DNA from: Anadara kagoshimensis
Lineage: Eukaryota; Mollusca; Bivalvia; Arcoida; Arcidae
Assembly (NCBI GenBank): GCA_021292105.1
Contig: CM037870.1
Span: forward strand, 43,170,576-43,234,575
Reading direction: 5' to 3'
DNA: 64,000 bases
Translations under genes and position numbers: made by a program
Shown: one piece after another, positions 40,901 through 55,900 of the stretch
How positions within the stretch are numbered: position 1 is the stretch's first letter
Layout of the letters: each line of letters begins with the position of its first letter
Notes under the pieces: model-generated
Databases searched by the model: none
The model's input: the letters and a program-made list of their open reading frames with translations, nothing else
Told to the model about the DNA's origin: nothing

Positions 40901-43900
40901 ATGAGGTGGCGAATCAACAAAGGGATGGATGTGAATTATTTCTATTCTAACATGAGTTAAATCAAAAGCACTATTTCCTGGGAAATACATTTTACTGTTT
41001 TTTGCAAAAAGATCCATTGAAACAAATCGGCTGTTGAAATAAATAGTTTTATGAATGAAAATTACTTCACAGCCATTGTTACTGACACATGGCATGACCT
41101 CACAAGGTGAGTAAGTGAGTGTGTTATTAAAGGGTAAATGTTGGTTTTAGCACAACTGCATTGCTTTATGGTTCATATGAAGGAAGATGCAGGTCATGTT
41201 CAAATGATTGTTATAAATGCATCGGTAATATTCACTGAGATCGTGATTGTAAAGCAATATCACTTTAGAGGCTGGTTCACAAACAATTGTATGACAGAGA
41301 GAAACAGCTGGAAAAACATACGGACAAACTGACAAATATGTTATTATCAGTACAACAATAATACTCACTGAGATGGGTTTGTGATTGTAAAGCCATGTCA
41401 CTTTAGGGGCTGGTTCACCAACAACTACAACCTCAAAGGTGTGATCTTCTCCAGTTTTTAAATCCATGTCTCCAATTTTCTTCAAGAATTTTGGTAAAAC
41501 TGGCACACCTTTGATTTTCTTATCAACAACAGACAAGTTAGCAACACAAGATGCCTCCCCTAAATTGTTTGCAATATGACACTGATACTTTCCATCATCT
41601 TTCTGTTTCACCTCTTTAATTCTAAGTGCACACAAATTGTTCTCACTGTACACCATAATGTCTGGTGAGGGGTGAATTTCAATATCATTCAGTAACCACC
41701 TCACAACAGGTTGTGGTCGGCCATCAATCAAACACTGAAACTCAGCTGGGAGGCCATCTGTTATTGTCTGATCATAAAACTTTGTTAAAAACTTTGGTGC
41801 AATATCCTCATCTTCAACTCTGTCTTCTAAAGCTGAAATAATATCAATATTTAACTCATTAATTATTCTATTCAACTGAAGAAATGTTTGTTGTAAAACG
41901 TATGTGCGCCACCATAATCCCATACATCATAAACTGGGAGCTTTAATGAAGTAAACTTTATTTATAGTAACCTGGTAACAATAATCTTCACCTTTAACCC
42001 AACCTCCTAAATCAAAATGTTTCTTCATTTCAAGGATATCCATCAGTATTTTCAGTTTGAAGAAATTCAATCAAAGCAATTTTAACTTGTTATGCAGAAA
42101 CTTCAAAATCTAATTATAGTAAGAGAGACCGTGACCTCCGACTTCTAAAATCACTAACCTACATCAACCAAGGATCTACATCACTGAATTCAGTTTAATT
42201 AATCCCAGCAGTTTCAAAAGAAGAGATAAAATTTATATTTCTTTGAATGGAGATAAAATTTATATTTCTTTGAATGGCGGCATGAACAACTTTAGCCAGT
42301 TGAGCCCAAAAATCTATGTACCAATACTTCAACACAGGACACAATACAAGTACCGACATTTACACAGGGCATGACATAAAATTCTATGTACTCTGTTCTG
42401 TCTCTTTTATAGCCTTTTTAGACATGTTTGACTGTATAAAAAACATAGTTTATGTGTCCGTTCCTGGTAGCAAAAATTGCCATTGTGTCCTAATTTCTGA
42501 TAAATCCTTTAAAAAGTGACCTATTTTTGTGAATTTGTTAAAAAATACATTAAAAATGACTATATTTCATGAAAATTGTTTTGAAAATTTAGCTATTAAT
42601 AATTTTAAATTTGTGGAAACCTAGTATAGCTGATGTGGTGTATAATTTATACTTACCAATGACATTGAGATAGGCTTCTGTCATTGCCTCTCCATATTTA
42701 TTGTGGTGTATAGTTTATACTTACCAATGACATTAAGATAAGCTTCTGTCATTGCCTCTCCATATTTATTGTGGTGTATAGTTTATACTTACCAATGACA
42801 TTAAGATAAGCCTCAGTCATTGCCTCTCCATATTTATTGTGGTGTATAGTTTATACTTACCAATGACATTGAGATAAGCTTCTGTCATTGCCTCTCCATA
42901 TTTATTGTGGTCTATAATTTATACCTACCAATGACATTAAGATAAGCCTCAGTCATTGCCTCTCCATATTTATTGTGGTCTATAATTTATACCTACCAAT
43001 GACATTAAGATAAGCCTCAGTCATTGCCTCTCCATATTTATTGTGGTCTATAGTTTATACCTACCAATGACATTAAGATATGCCTCAGTCATTGCCTCTC
43101 CATATTTATTGTGGTCTATAGTTTATACCTACCAATGACATTAAGATATGCCTCAGTCATTGCCTCTCCATATTTATTGTGGTCTATAATTTATACCTAC
43201 CAATGACATTAAGATAAGCCTCAGTCATTGCCTCTCCATATTTATTGTGGTCTATAGTTTATACCTACCAATGACATTAAGATAAGCCTCAGTCATTGCC
43301 TCTCCATATTTATTGTGGTCTATAATTTATACCTACCAATGACATTAAGATATGCCTCAGTCATTGCCTCTCCATATTTATTGTGGTCTATAATTTATAC
43401 CTACCAATGACATTAAGATAAGCCTCAGTCATTGCCTCTCCATATTTATTGTGGTCTATAGTTTATACCTACCAATGACATTAAGATATGCCTCAGTCAT
43501 TGCCTCTCCATATTTATTGTGGTCTATAATTTATACCTACCAATGACATTAAGATAAGCCTCAGTCATTGCCTCTCCATATTTATTGTGGTCTATAGTTT
43601 ATACCTACCAATGACATTAAGATTAGCCTCAGTCATTGCCTCTCCATATTTATTGTGGTCTATAATTTATACCTACCAATGACATTAAGATAAGCCTCAG
43701 TCATTGCCTCTCCATATTTATTGTGGTCTATAGTTTATACCTACCAATGACATTAAGATATGCCTCAGTCATTGCCTCTCCATATTTATTATGAGCCCAG
43801 CATGTATATCGTCCTTTGTCTATCAGTTCAACATTCTGTATTAATAATGAGTAGATCTCATTGTTAAAGTTCAATAACTTATGTCTGTCTCCTGGGTCAA

Positions 43901-46900
43901 CTATTTTTCCATCTTTCATCCTGAAAATATGCAAAATATAGACAAATTAAAAACTACATAGTTACTTATCATTAGATAGAGATGCCTAATTGAGTGTTAA
44001 GTAACCAGATTTGTAACTCTGGGATAATGGATTCAAACATTATGTAACAGGAAAAAGAAAAATGCAGGGTCAGACTGAGTATAAAACCTGGACCTGCTGC
44101 ACTATAGGTGAGTAATCTAACAAATGAGTTACCAAGACTGCTACATTCCTTTCTGGGTATTCTTTAGTTTCACACATTTTGCAAGTGGGAATTCTCATCT
44201 AAATTCCCTTGGCTAGCAATTTTCAGTCCACAAAGGGCACTAATGGAAACAAACTGTAACATTAAAGAGAGAAAATGCAGTGGTGGACTAATGATGAAAC
44301 CCCAGGCCTCCCCCACTATTAGCGAGTGTTCTTTCAGCATACAAATACTGCTTTTTAATTTAATGTACCCTCTATAACTTTTTGAGGTTTTTAGTTTACA
44401 ATATCAAGGTTTGTAGGGACAATTAAAAGAATTCATAATCAGAGATGTAATGTGATAAACATTCCTAAAGGAACAAGCAAAACAACATTGGAAATCTAAC
44501 ACAAAACATTAAATCTTGCTAACTACCAACAGAGTGATCTCCCTTTGAACTTACCACACAATATCTGGTCTAGGATATGCTACAACTCTACAATCAAATC
44601 TAGCAAGTCTTCCTTCTTCAACTTGACAACTGTTCATTTGGAAAAAGTAGGCTGGAGTTTTAAACTCACTTTCTATCAGCCCTTCTTTGTACTTGGTCAA
44701 GGCTGATGGCTGAACTGAAATATGAAGAAATTTAAAAATTAAAGGTGATAAATACTGGAAAATTGAAATGCAAAACCAATTATAACATGGAAACAATGAA
44801 ACACTAATAAGCAAATTTGTAAGTTGCTTCTGGGAAAAAAAGTCCATTTTTTAACCTTTGTCAAGGTTGATGACTGAATTGAAATATGAAGTAATTTAAT
44901 AAAATGATCATAAAAACTTGTTTTTTCTGAAACTTTTAAGTCACTTCTGTTATATAAAATGGTAGAGTCGGAAGGTATTGGGTATGATTACAAGACTGAA
45001 TTAAGACTAGATTTGAAATTAATTGAAATGTTCTTTTGCTTTTCCATATATTCAGATGTGTTGTTGAAGCAAGTTTTTACTTGCCCAGATAAAGTGCGGT
45101 TTTATACCCCTGTCAAGATTTTCTTTATAGATTTCTAGATGGTAAGTTCTGGGATGATGGAGGAGTGTCTGACGAAAATCACTGACCTGCAGCAAGTGAA
45201 CTGATAAACTTTTTTACACTAGGGTCTTGAATTCAAACCTTAGTGGTGAGAGGCCCTGTGATCTTAGACCGCTTGACCACTTTAAGGCCCCATGCTCAAG
45301 TAGAGCAATCAGATAGGTTGTTAGTCTACCTATGCCAGGAGATTTGGTCCTATCGGAATGGGTTCAAAGCTCAGTGATGGATATCTTAATTTAGTATAAA
45401 TATCATTTGTCGTTTTACAAAAAGAAAGCCAAAATAATGGAAATAGTATGACTTGATAAATAATCTTTGCAATATTCTTATATGATTGTCAGGATATAAA
45501 TTTTAATAGAAATTTTCTTCAAGTGGTAACATCTCAATATAAGTGATAGTTATTATAACCAAGATAATAACACTTCTCTAAACAGTTAAATGAAGATGAC
45601 AATTACCATCTCCGACATATAATTCAGCTGTACTGATTGTAGATCCGTTAGCGTTCATTGCTCTGGCAGTGTATAATCCAGTATCGTCTCTCTCAGCATT
45701 TTGAAACTCCAGTATGTTTGTGTCTCCATCAACAATCACCTTACATTTATCAGAGTCCTTCAAAGGTCTGTTATTTTTTAACCATAACACCTTTGGTAAT
45801 GGTATTCCTGCCACCACACACTCAAGTCTGACTGTTGAGTTTTCTGAAAAAAAAGTGAGCTGGCATTTTAATCCATGAAATTACCATTCATTGTTAAATG
45901 GTATACAAATGTACTATAATGATTTTTTAACTAAATGAATATAAGAAAAAATGCATGGAAGAAGATATTATATGTGACTTTATTGTTTATGGAATCAAAC
46001 CTGGATAACCAGAATGGGGATAGCTAGGTAATCACATTGCTAACAGGTATTCACTTTACTCATATACTTTACTTTACACATTTGAACATCCATAATGTGT
46101 CATCCTCAAAGTACAACAACATTAATATACTGGGTGACAGTACAGTATGCAATACCCCAAGCATCAACAGCCTTAACACATTAATATGTGCTTTGCAAGT
46201 CTTTTCTGAAACATTTCATTTTGTACAGAGATGACCAGTATCTCAGCAACAAGCATAAAAAATCTATGATTTCAAATTGACAATTATCAATATTCAATCA
46301 AATCAATACTCAAAAATTGTAAATGGGGGCAGATTAAAAACTGATTAAGTAAGTTTTTTTTTCAATATACATTTGTAATTTGCAACAGTCATACATGTAT
46401 ATAGAGTAAAGAACATTACCTTCAACATATGTTTTCTGTAGTTTCTTTTTAAACATGGGTCTTGTGGTGCCATCTTCAAATTCTGGTGTGGTGTAGGAAA
46501 CATTAACATCCCTGCTTGTGTCAATTATCTTGAAATCTGGAAATATTTTTGTAAACAAATATCAAATCAACAATCTCTAGAATAAATTGTTAGTTGTGTG
46601 TGCATTTTATGCTGGTTTTTCTATTTATGTGTTCATTCGTTTGAGCTGGAATGAACTTGATGGTGATTTCAAAGTAACAGTAGTCAAAACCTTAAAAATC
46701 ATGTTATTTGTAATTGTGGAAGAGCTGTAGCATAACCCAAACATTATATACACATACATATAAAAATAAAATCAAACATCCATCATGATATATCTGTGAA
46801 TTTTGCTGTATTTTATCAGTTTTGTACTGCAAACAGCCATCTTAATAAGATTATAATGACTTAATCTGTCAAAACAGTTGACCTAAAAAAAGTAAAAAAG

Positions 46901-49900
46901 AGATCAAGTCCTTCCATCCGAAAAAATGCCAAATGATGCAACACTTTTAGCAAATGAAATATAACTTGATGTATGTCATAGTCATGATTTGATAAAAATA
47001 TTTGGACATGGACCTGTATGTCTGTGTTTGATTGACAGATTTACATGTTTATTCATTCTTACCATCTGAGCTTCTGTCTGATTCATTGTCCATATGGCCT
47101 CCATGTTTATCCTTTTTCTTTGGTGTGGAGGTCACCATTTTTGGTGTTTTTGTTTTTATTTTTCTTCTTTCTGGCATTTTGTCTTTTAATGTGCTCTCCA
47201 CACCTAAAATTAAAAAAAAAATCAAAATGATATTTGGCTAAACATATACTATAAAACACTTAAGTTTATGTCCTTCATAAGCAATACAGGATTTCTGAGT
47301 TGGTAATGTTTTTGCATTGGAGGTAAAATAGATGAGACGTTGTGGCTTTAAGTTGGGGATGACGTCATAAAAATCATGAATCATGTGATCAGGGTGGAGC
47401 AAACATCATGTGTCCCTATGAAAACATCATGTGTCCCTATGAAAACATGAAAACATCATGTGTTCCTATGAAAACATCGTATTCCACCCATTTGGAATGC
47501 ACCATAATATCACAATGATATGACTTTGATGGAAAATCGGTCACGATGTTCTATCGTTTGCCTACGATGAGCTCCAACAGAAGAAAGATCAATGAATCAA
47601 AATAGGACTGATCTTTTAACCTTTCAGACTGTCTGTTTTAAAATATATTTTTTCTTTCTGTCTTTCTTTTTACCATGGTTATCTCTCGGAATAATAAACA
47701 ATTTCTTGCCTTTGTTTGAGGGAGAAATGAACGTTTGTCCACACTTAACAAGTCACACTATATGACTTATAAGCCTTGTTGCGGGTGAACAAATGTTCAT
47801 ATCTTTCTCACTCAGAGGCAATAAATGTATACAATTCCATGTCTAAAGATAGATAAATACATATGCTCAATGTTATTTAAATTAGGTATCTTGTATTGTT
47901 TAAATTGCAAAATAACATGCCTTAACCTTTCAATTCAAACAAACAGACAGACTATTCAATGATGTACTTCCCCTACAATCCTTGCTTTTCATAAACAAAT
48001 TCAAATAATCACTTCATTTATTCGTTTTTCTCTCTTGCTTAATCTTGTATGCCCATATTAATTTCTTATAACAGATTATTTATTAATGTACTTCCCCTAC
48101 TTTCCTTGTTTTGCATAAAAAAATTTAAATATCACTTCAATTATTTAGTTTTTCTCTTGCTTAATCTTGTCTGCCCAAATTAATTCCTTTTTTCTTTTAT
48201 GATATATCAAAATTATTATGTGAATTCAAAGGTCCTCTGTTAAGCACAGTGTTAAGTTATTCTGTTATGTGATTCTGACCTTTTGTTTAGCATACATCAT
48301 ATACTTCATAGAATAATAAATGCAATGTTGACTTAGATATGAAATGAATAAAAGGAAAAAAGGAATTAATTTGATAAAGTTTATTGAAATGGCAAGTCTC
48401 CCTCTCTCACTCATTTTGAAACATATTGACAGCGGTAACTAGTGCTTCATGACTGGTTGACTACATGTACTACATTATATTATATTGCAAGACTATGTAC
48501 CATATTTCAGTAAGGTCAGTTAACATCTGATGATGTGTGTAAGTGTACTATTATTATATATTTTATGATCATGATTAACACATGAACAAGTTACATACAA
48601 GATGGTATATATACGGTATAGACCTGTCGAAAGTTTAACACTAAGCTAACAAGTTACTGCCGAATTGGCAGCTCATTCCGGCCCTTTCTTAGCAACATTG
48701 TATATCGGCAACTTCTGTCTATTTTTTGGCAGCTTTTCGATCAATAGCTTTCCACATCTTTGCCATTTTTTAAGCTGAGCTTGGACTCCTTTTCATTGGC
48801 TCGGTGTTAGCTGAGCATTGGCTCCTTTGCGTTAGCTCAGTAACTTTGGACAGGCCTGTACTGTATATATCTGATGTCGACAGATAATAACTCCTGATTG
48901 AATACAGAATACTTATCCATAATCAGCCACTTAATTACTTACATACTTACAACTTCATTATGGTATATACAAAGAATAGAAATGCTGACTGACATCTTAA
49001 AGACATCATTGTATTGTTCGTAATGTTCCAAATATCATTAACTCATCAAACAATATCAGCTGCCATCTTTGATCAAGTGTTTGAAGCAGTCCTTTGGATA
49101 ATGGGGCCTTGGTGGCTGAGTGGTCTAAGAGACATGCTTATATATCACAGCACAGTCTCCCAGCTAGAATTTAAATCCAACTCGGGACAAATCCAAGTTA
49201 GAGAAAGTTTGTTAATCAAGGGTCAGTGGTGCTCTGCCACACTCTGGTTTCCTCCACTGTCAATGCACTGACCACTTCGATATAAGTAAAAGAATCTTAA
49301 CTTCAGCATAAAACTCAATTACTCCATTCCACTCTCATTTTGATAAGACCTTAAAAGCTAATGTCAAAGGTTACAATTTGCATGAGTGAAAAAAATCTTC
49401 ACTGGTTCTTGACATGATTTAAAGTATTGCAACATCACCAACAAGACAATGTGAAATCTTCGAATGACTGTACTAGTAGTACTCTGAACTTTGGTGAAAA
49501 TGTTCAAGATTTTCATATAAAATCCAAGGTAATTAATGTTTTCTAATGCCCCTGGTTTCCCTTTTGAGTTAAAAATATGTATGTAGTACATGAAATAATC
49601 CTGACTCAAGAATTTAAGACCCCACCCACTTCAGTCTTAATATATTATAATCAGTCTTAAGTAAATCTAATATTAAACTACAAAGTAAAATAGACACTTG
49701 TGTAAAAACAAATACACAATTTTTAACTTTCAATTGCTGAAAAACAAAGAGACCTGCAGACCCTGTATTCACAATCATTCCTTAGCTAGCTAAGATTTTC
49801 CTTAACTTAAATTAGACAAATTTTGGTAATCTCTTTTTGGAACAACTCATGAATATTTTTGTAAAAACTAAATGCAAATGTTTTAATCTAGTAGTGATTT

Positions 49901-52900
49901 TAAAAATAACACCTTTAATACTTGAATATCTTAAAAATTAAAAAAAATATGCAAAGATTTGAAATTTTGCAAAGTTTAAGTTAAGGTCGATCTTCGCTAA
50001 GGAAAGATTGTGAAATTGGGGCCAAGTCAGATTAGTTTTCTAGTCTTTGATCAATATTATATATATATCTACCAGTATATGGACGTTAAAGGTTATATCA
50101 AGTTGTCATTACTTGTTAACAGTTGTTGATTGTTTACCTAGTTCTTTACTTATTTACAATAGTGTGCCAACTTGTGTTTGGAACCATCCCAGTTAGCTTG
50201 TTATACATGTACCTTACACTCTCTATACTTTAACACATCAGCAAACTGATTTACAAACAGTGACCAGTTTTGCAAGTAATGTTTGTTTGTTCTATAAATT
50301 TTTTCTCTGATTTCTGAAGCTTTTGAAATGTTAGTGTTTGAAGCTAGAAAAATTTAACACTTAAACATTTTTGGAAAAGTTTTACTTTATAATGTAACTT
50401 ACATTTGACAGAATATTAACAATTATTGAAATATCATCTAAACTGGCTTTACTGTTTTGGCAAAGATGAAATGCAGTCATAAGGTTGTCATTTTTGGTGG
50501 TGTTACTGTTTTCATCCACAATGGTATAAACTTTTCTTTAAAGATTTTCAATAAGCGATGGTTGACCTTGACTTTTAGTCAAGATCTTCAATCAATGGTT
50601 TGTAGATGAGACATGCAATCTGTAGATCTCGTTTTATTTTCATTACCAGAAACCTAAAAATTACTGTAACTTTAGTAATGAAATGAAAATTTGTAAGAAA
50701 TATTTCCCCTTTTTCCTTATTTGCATTTTACACTTAACAGAATGTTATACAAAATATTGAAATTTTAACCAAATTAAAGCAAGTCCATAAAATATCCTTA
50801 AAAACCTTCAATTTTTTTGCTGATTAAAATAATTTCAACCATTATCATTTAAGTCTATCAAAAATCACTAGTAACAAACTAAACATTAAGACACTGGACC
50901 CCTATGCTAATGCTCCCTCACCTTTAAACAAGGGTGTTTTACACCAGATTTTCTGTAAATTATACAAGTGAGCTACTGAACAATGGGCTTAATATGGTTT
51001 CCACATATGTTACAGAATTCCAATTCCTAAAGTGAGTTAGTTACTTATTATTTTAGGGCCCATCGGTATTATTTCAGCTATTCGTAGCTCAGGTCTTAAA
51101 TATAATCATAACATTTTATATACTTACAATACAAAGCTATAAGTTGTTACTTCAGTGCTCGTCGAAGGTAAAAACCTACGAGACAATCAAGACAAGACAA
51201 TCATCTCAGTAATCCAGATTGACATCAAGAACATCTTACAACGTAAAACCCTAGTGATCTATGGCTGTATTGGTCCTGATAGAATGATGTTATTTTGATG
51301 TAACATATGTTACATGGCATGATAATTATTGACTGATGTTTTGAAGACCGACTCCACCAAAAACAGAAATGTAACTAGACTGGCAGAGTGTAAAACATGG
51401 TATGGTGCATGTAACAGTCAATGAATGATAAACCTGGTACAGAGCAGGTAACAAGGAATGATAATTATAATATAATTAAGAAATAATCAACATTTAACCA
51501 TGGTATAATATCTTCGAATAATACACAGGCCAGAGTTCATATGTGCAAGGATTTTTGACCATTTAAATTCTAACATGATTTAGATAAACAGGCTCTGTTC
51601 ATGTTTCATATGAAGGAAATTGCAGGTCATATTGGAATGCATGATAGATTTAATGAAATACTTGCAGGATTTTATAAAATAAATGTAATCCTTTGGTCAT
51701 TTTGAAGACTATTAAATGTGCTATTGTATGGTCACATTTTCAGTGAGAAAAAACATGTTTTGAATGGGTGGTGTGATTCAAACTTAGGATATCTGACTTG
51801 ATAGAACTTCAATAGACTTGAAACTTAACATGTCTTTATGAACATATTTTTTCATATTTTGAATATTATTGACTTTTACAATTTTATGTGAAAAACTAAC
51901 TAAGCAGAACCTAAAATTTGTTTTTCCTCATAGAAGGAGTTTAATACATAGTGTACATGCTGGAAACACATACATATGTATTAGGATATCCCAAGCTATG
52001 TATTCACAGAAGCAGCAAATAATGAAAACAAATCTAGCCGTAAATTTTCATTCTTTTGAATATTCTGCCATACCGTATTTTCCTCTACATCAAAATTTTA
52101 CAGCAGCAGCTATTAAAGTTGAAGTTATATAACCCTTCTGTTGTTATATAGATAATGTTTCTACAGGTATTAATGACTTTTTATGTCTGGCAAGGCTTTT
52201 GTTTTTAGAAACCTGTCTACAGATTTCATGTTTTCATATTGGTTTTAAAATACTGTTTGCCAAAGTGTTTATACAGTAAAACCTCTCTATATATACATTA
52301 CAACATTATAGGAATGAAATTAATTTTTCTTTATGTTATTAAAGTATGAAAGAATTGGACATTTTGCACACTGAATAATTGGCGTAACAAATTATTTTAT
52401 GTGTGTAAATTGTCCAATTCTTTCATACTTCCATAACACAATGAAAAATTAATTTCATTTCTTACATATAATTCAATTTTTAGAAATTTTTAAACAACAA
52501 AACCCAACAAATCAACAATTTCACAACAATATAGCCATAGCAAGTAAAAAATAGCAATGCTATGGCTTAAGAATTCAAATGCCTCTGTATGTCATCCATA
52601 ATGAGATGACATCACTGAGAGCCAATTCATTCATGCAAACATAACAGAAAAATCAATCAAAATGCTTTTAAAAATGAGAATTGAATTATATATATATGAA
52701 AATTTCTTTAACAGATGTTATATAACCAATCTTTTGTAATTAAAATCTAAATAATGTAAGTTTTGGAAGCCTTGATAGCTGAGTGGTCTAAAGTGTGCAC
52801 TAATCAATCCCAGGACGTTTCTCACCACCTAGACTGGTGGCTCCTAGGTGAGAAAGTTTATCAGTTTACTTGCGACTGCCAAAAGTTTATGTTTTTCCCC

Positions 52901-55900
52901 TGGTTTCATGGACCATCCCAAAACTGACTGCCTCAATATAAGTGAAAGAATTTTGATGGATGTAATACATCATTACAATTATCCATTTCCTCATAAGTTT
53001 TGACACCAGGATTTAAGTTAGACATGGAAAAGTTCTAAAGAAATTATAAATTTAAAATTTTGTAAGTTTGGAAATATTATAATATTTTTGAATTATTTCA
53101 CACATGTAACAGTAAAACTCAGTGGTATATCGGTAATCAATTTAAAATGCTGATCAACTTCTGGAAATTGGCCGGGAAAAGAGCTAACCTTTGCACATTC
53201 CAGTCAATATCAAATAAAGAATATACAAAACAAAGCAATATTTTTGGCATGTTTGACACTAAAAACAGGTGATAACAAAAAGAAAAAGCTAACATCAACA
53301 AAAAGAAAACAGATACATCTTAACAGTTAGATACAGTATGATGAGGTAAACGTCCTTGAAACAACATTGACCTGTGGATGACCACAACATTATACTATAA
53401 GAGTTCTTGCAATGTAAACAATGTGTAATGGATTGTTTGCTTATATCATTCATGCATACAATTACCATAGTAACCAATAAATTATCTTCATAAGACGATT
53501 ATCTCAAAATCTTTTATATAATTTTTGTGACCTGCGTTGTTATCAATATAGTAGCTAAAATATGATGTTCAACCAGTTTCAATTTTAATTTAGAAATTCT
53601 TCCCAATTTCAATTATCACAATCTCAAAAGTTTTGATCCTTTTACCCTAAATTTCAATTTTAGACTCCTGTTAGAACTGTTAAATCAAAATTGTTCAATT
53701 TTAAATTATATCATGAAAATACTAGGCAAATATTTAACAATTACTAAAGATAAAACTTTGAAACATTTGATGAAGCCTATAGTTCTAGGACCTAAATGAT
53801 TGGTTTTTGGCAAAAGATCAGACAATCATTGTGATCTTTCTATTGTTAAAACAGTGCAAAAAGTATATAGGTGTCAATTGTGCCACAGGAAAATGGAGGT
53901 AATGTCTGAAAAAAATCCACTTTACAAATTATGGCAGCAGAGGATCAAAGTTCATCAAACCACATTCTTTCAGGAGATAATTACTGAAACAGGAGGCTCA
54001 ACATTGAGACCATAAAGGTCTGGAACAAAAGGTCAATCAGAATACTCAATCTGGAAGCTAACTGATCTGAACTGTTATCTACTCATACCATGACTAGGTT
54101 AAGTTCTCATACAAATGTTGTATTTAGCAACCCTTTCTAGGTGAATAAAATAGAATCAAGTAACAGAGTTTAATGTACCAAGTCAAGATTCTTTCATTTA
54201 TTTAAAGACAGAGCAAACTGGTGACTGGGGAAAACCCTCAACCCTTGGCATGCAAAAGTTCTCACACAGACCTGTCTCAAGTGGGATTCAAACCTAGGAA
54301 GCATTAGGTACTGTTATCCATAAGTGTGCACGTTAGACCACCTACTTCTTGGTGAGATTACCAGTCTCTAGGAAGAGTTATCCCCCCTCACACCCACTTT
54401 CCTCATTACATATGGGGTCTAAGAGACTGAAACTCTTACGTCTACATACTACCAATATTATCTAGACAAGTCAAACACTAAAAATAGTTAGTCATCAACT
54501 AAAGTATGTCAGCTAGTATCTCTGATCCCTATCTGCTTGTTTATAGGATTTCTTGGCCCCCATTACTATCTAAGATCCCTATCTCAGCTGTCTATAGCAT
54601 TTCTTGGCCTCCATGCACTGACATTTTCAGTACTGACATATAGTACTTAACACTAATTTCTGGTAATAAAACAATTAGTCCTGTCCAGGTATGTGGCTAA
54701 TTGTTTCATAAATATAACTCTGTAGAAACCAGCATGGAGGCAGATCTCATCCACAGATAAAACAACAATAAGATGGACATCAACATGATCAATGATTAGA
54801 AAATAACAACATCATCATATCTCCAGTTTTACCCTCTAATAAGCAAAGCAACATCATCAAATCTCTGGCTTTACCCTCTAATAAAAAAACATCATCAGAT
54901 CTCTGGTTTTACCTTCTGACAAACACAGCGCCATCAGATCTCTGGGTTTACCAACAAGCATACTGTAGCATCCCTTGTGATGGGCATTGGATGGGTGTCA
55001 ACTGTATATTTATTTTTGTTTCAGTAAAACTTTTAAGAAAATAAATATAATTAATTTTGAGTGTAAACTGGTCTCGATTGATTTATCAATGCCAATCATG
55101 CAGATCAATGTATGGTAAAATTTTAAATGAATTAGTTCCACAATTTGTATAGAAAGATTTTAGCTTTATAAAAGGGTTTGGCAAACAGGGGAGACTTAAA
55201 AAGAAAAATATAATACAGACTTCTAAATATTGAGGTGATCAGCAAGGTGACAAAGTCTAAGATGGCAGCAAGATAAGATCTCTGTAGTAGTGATTCAGGA
55301 TCAACATCAGAAAAATTATACACTTCTGTCCTATCTATGGAAATTATAACAAGGTTTTACTGTACGTGATTATATATACATGTACAGTATGCCAGTCAGT
55401 ATAATTTTTCATGTTTCGTCTTTTACTCAATTAAAGGATAATTAGTTAATTAGCTCTTAAAAATATTTAAATACATGTATCTAGCTTTCTGCAAAAAAAA
55501 AGTACAAAATCTAAATAAGCAATTTTTGATTAATTAGGCATGTGCAGTCAGTACATTACATGTTACCTCAAGTACAATCGGAAAATCTCAATAAATCTTC
55601 GACCAAAAATTACATAACATTTTATAAAGTACTAAGGCATGTGATGCTGCCAATATCAATACCTATAATTATCTAAGCAAGGGTTGTGTACTGTTTCATG
55701 CCAAATCCTTTAAACTGTAATGATCTTGTGATATAACAACTACAGAATCTGGTACTAACTAGAATATACCAAAATACACCAGTCATTAATCACCAATGTT
55801 TATAAACATAGCTGAATCATGAATCTAACAGTTTGTTGTTTTTTTTTCAAATTGTAAAAAATTATGATATACCCTATAAGCAGATAAAATTGTTTATAGG

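Noticed and set aside
42655..43790. CRISPR array
   Set aside because: Units are contiguous 68-bp tandem copies without unique spacers, in a eukaryotic intron.
47032..47241. Plus-strand open frames rich in Phe and Leu
   Set aside because: They are the antisense of the Lys-rich linker exon 2.
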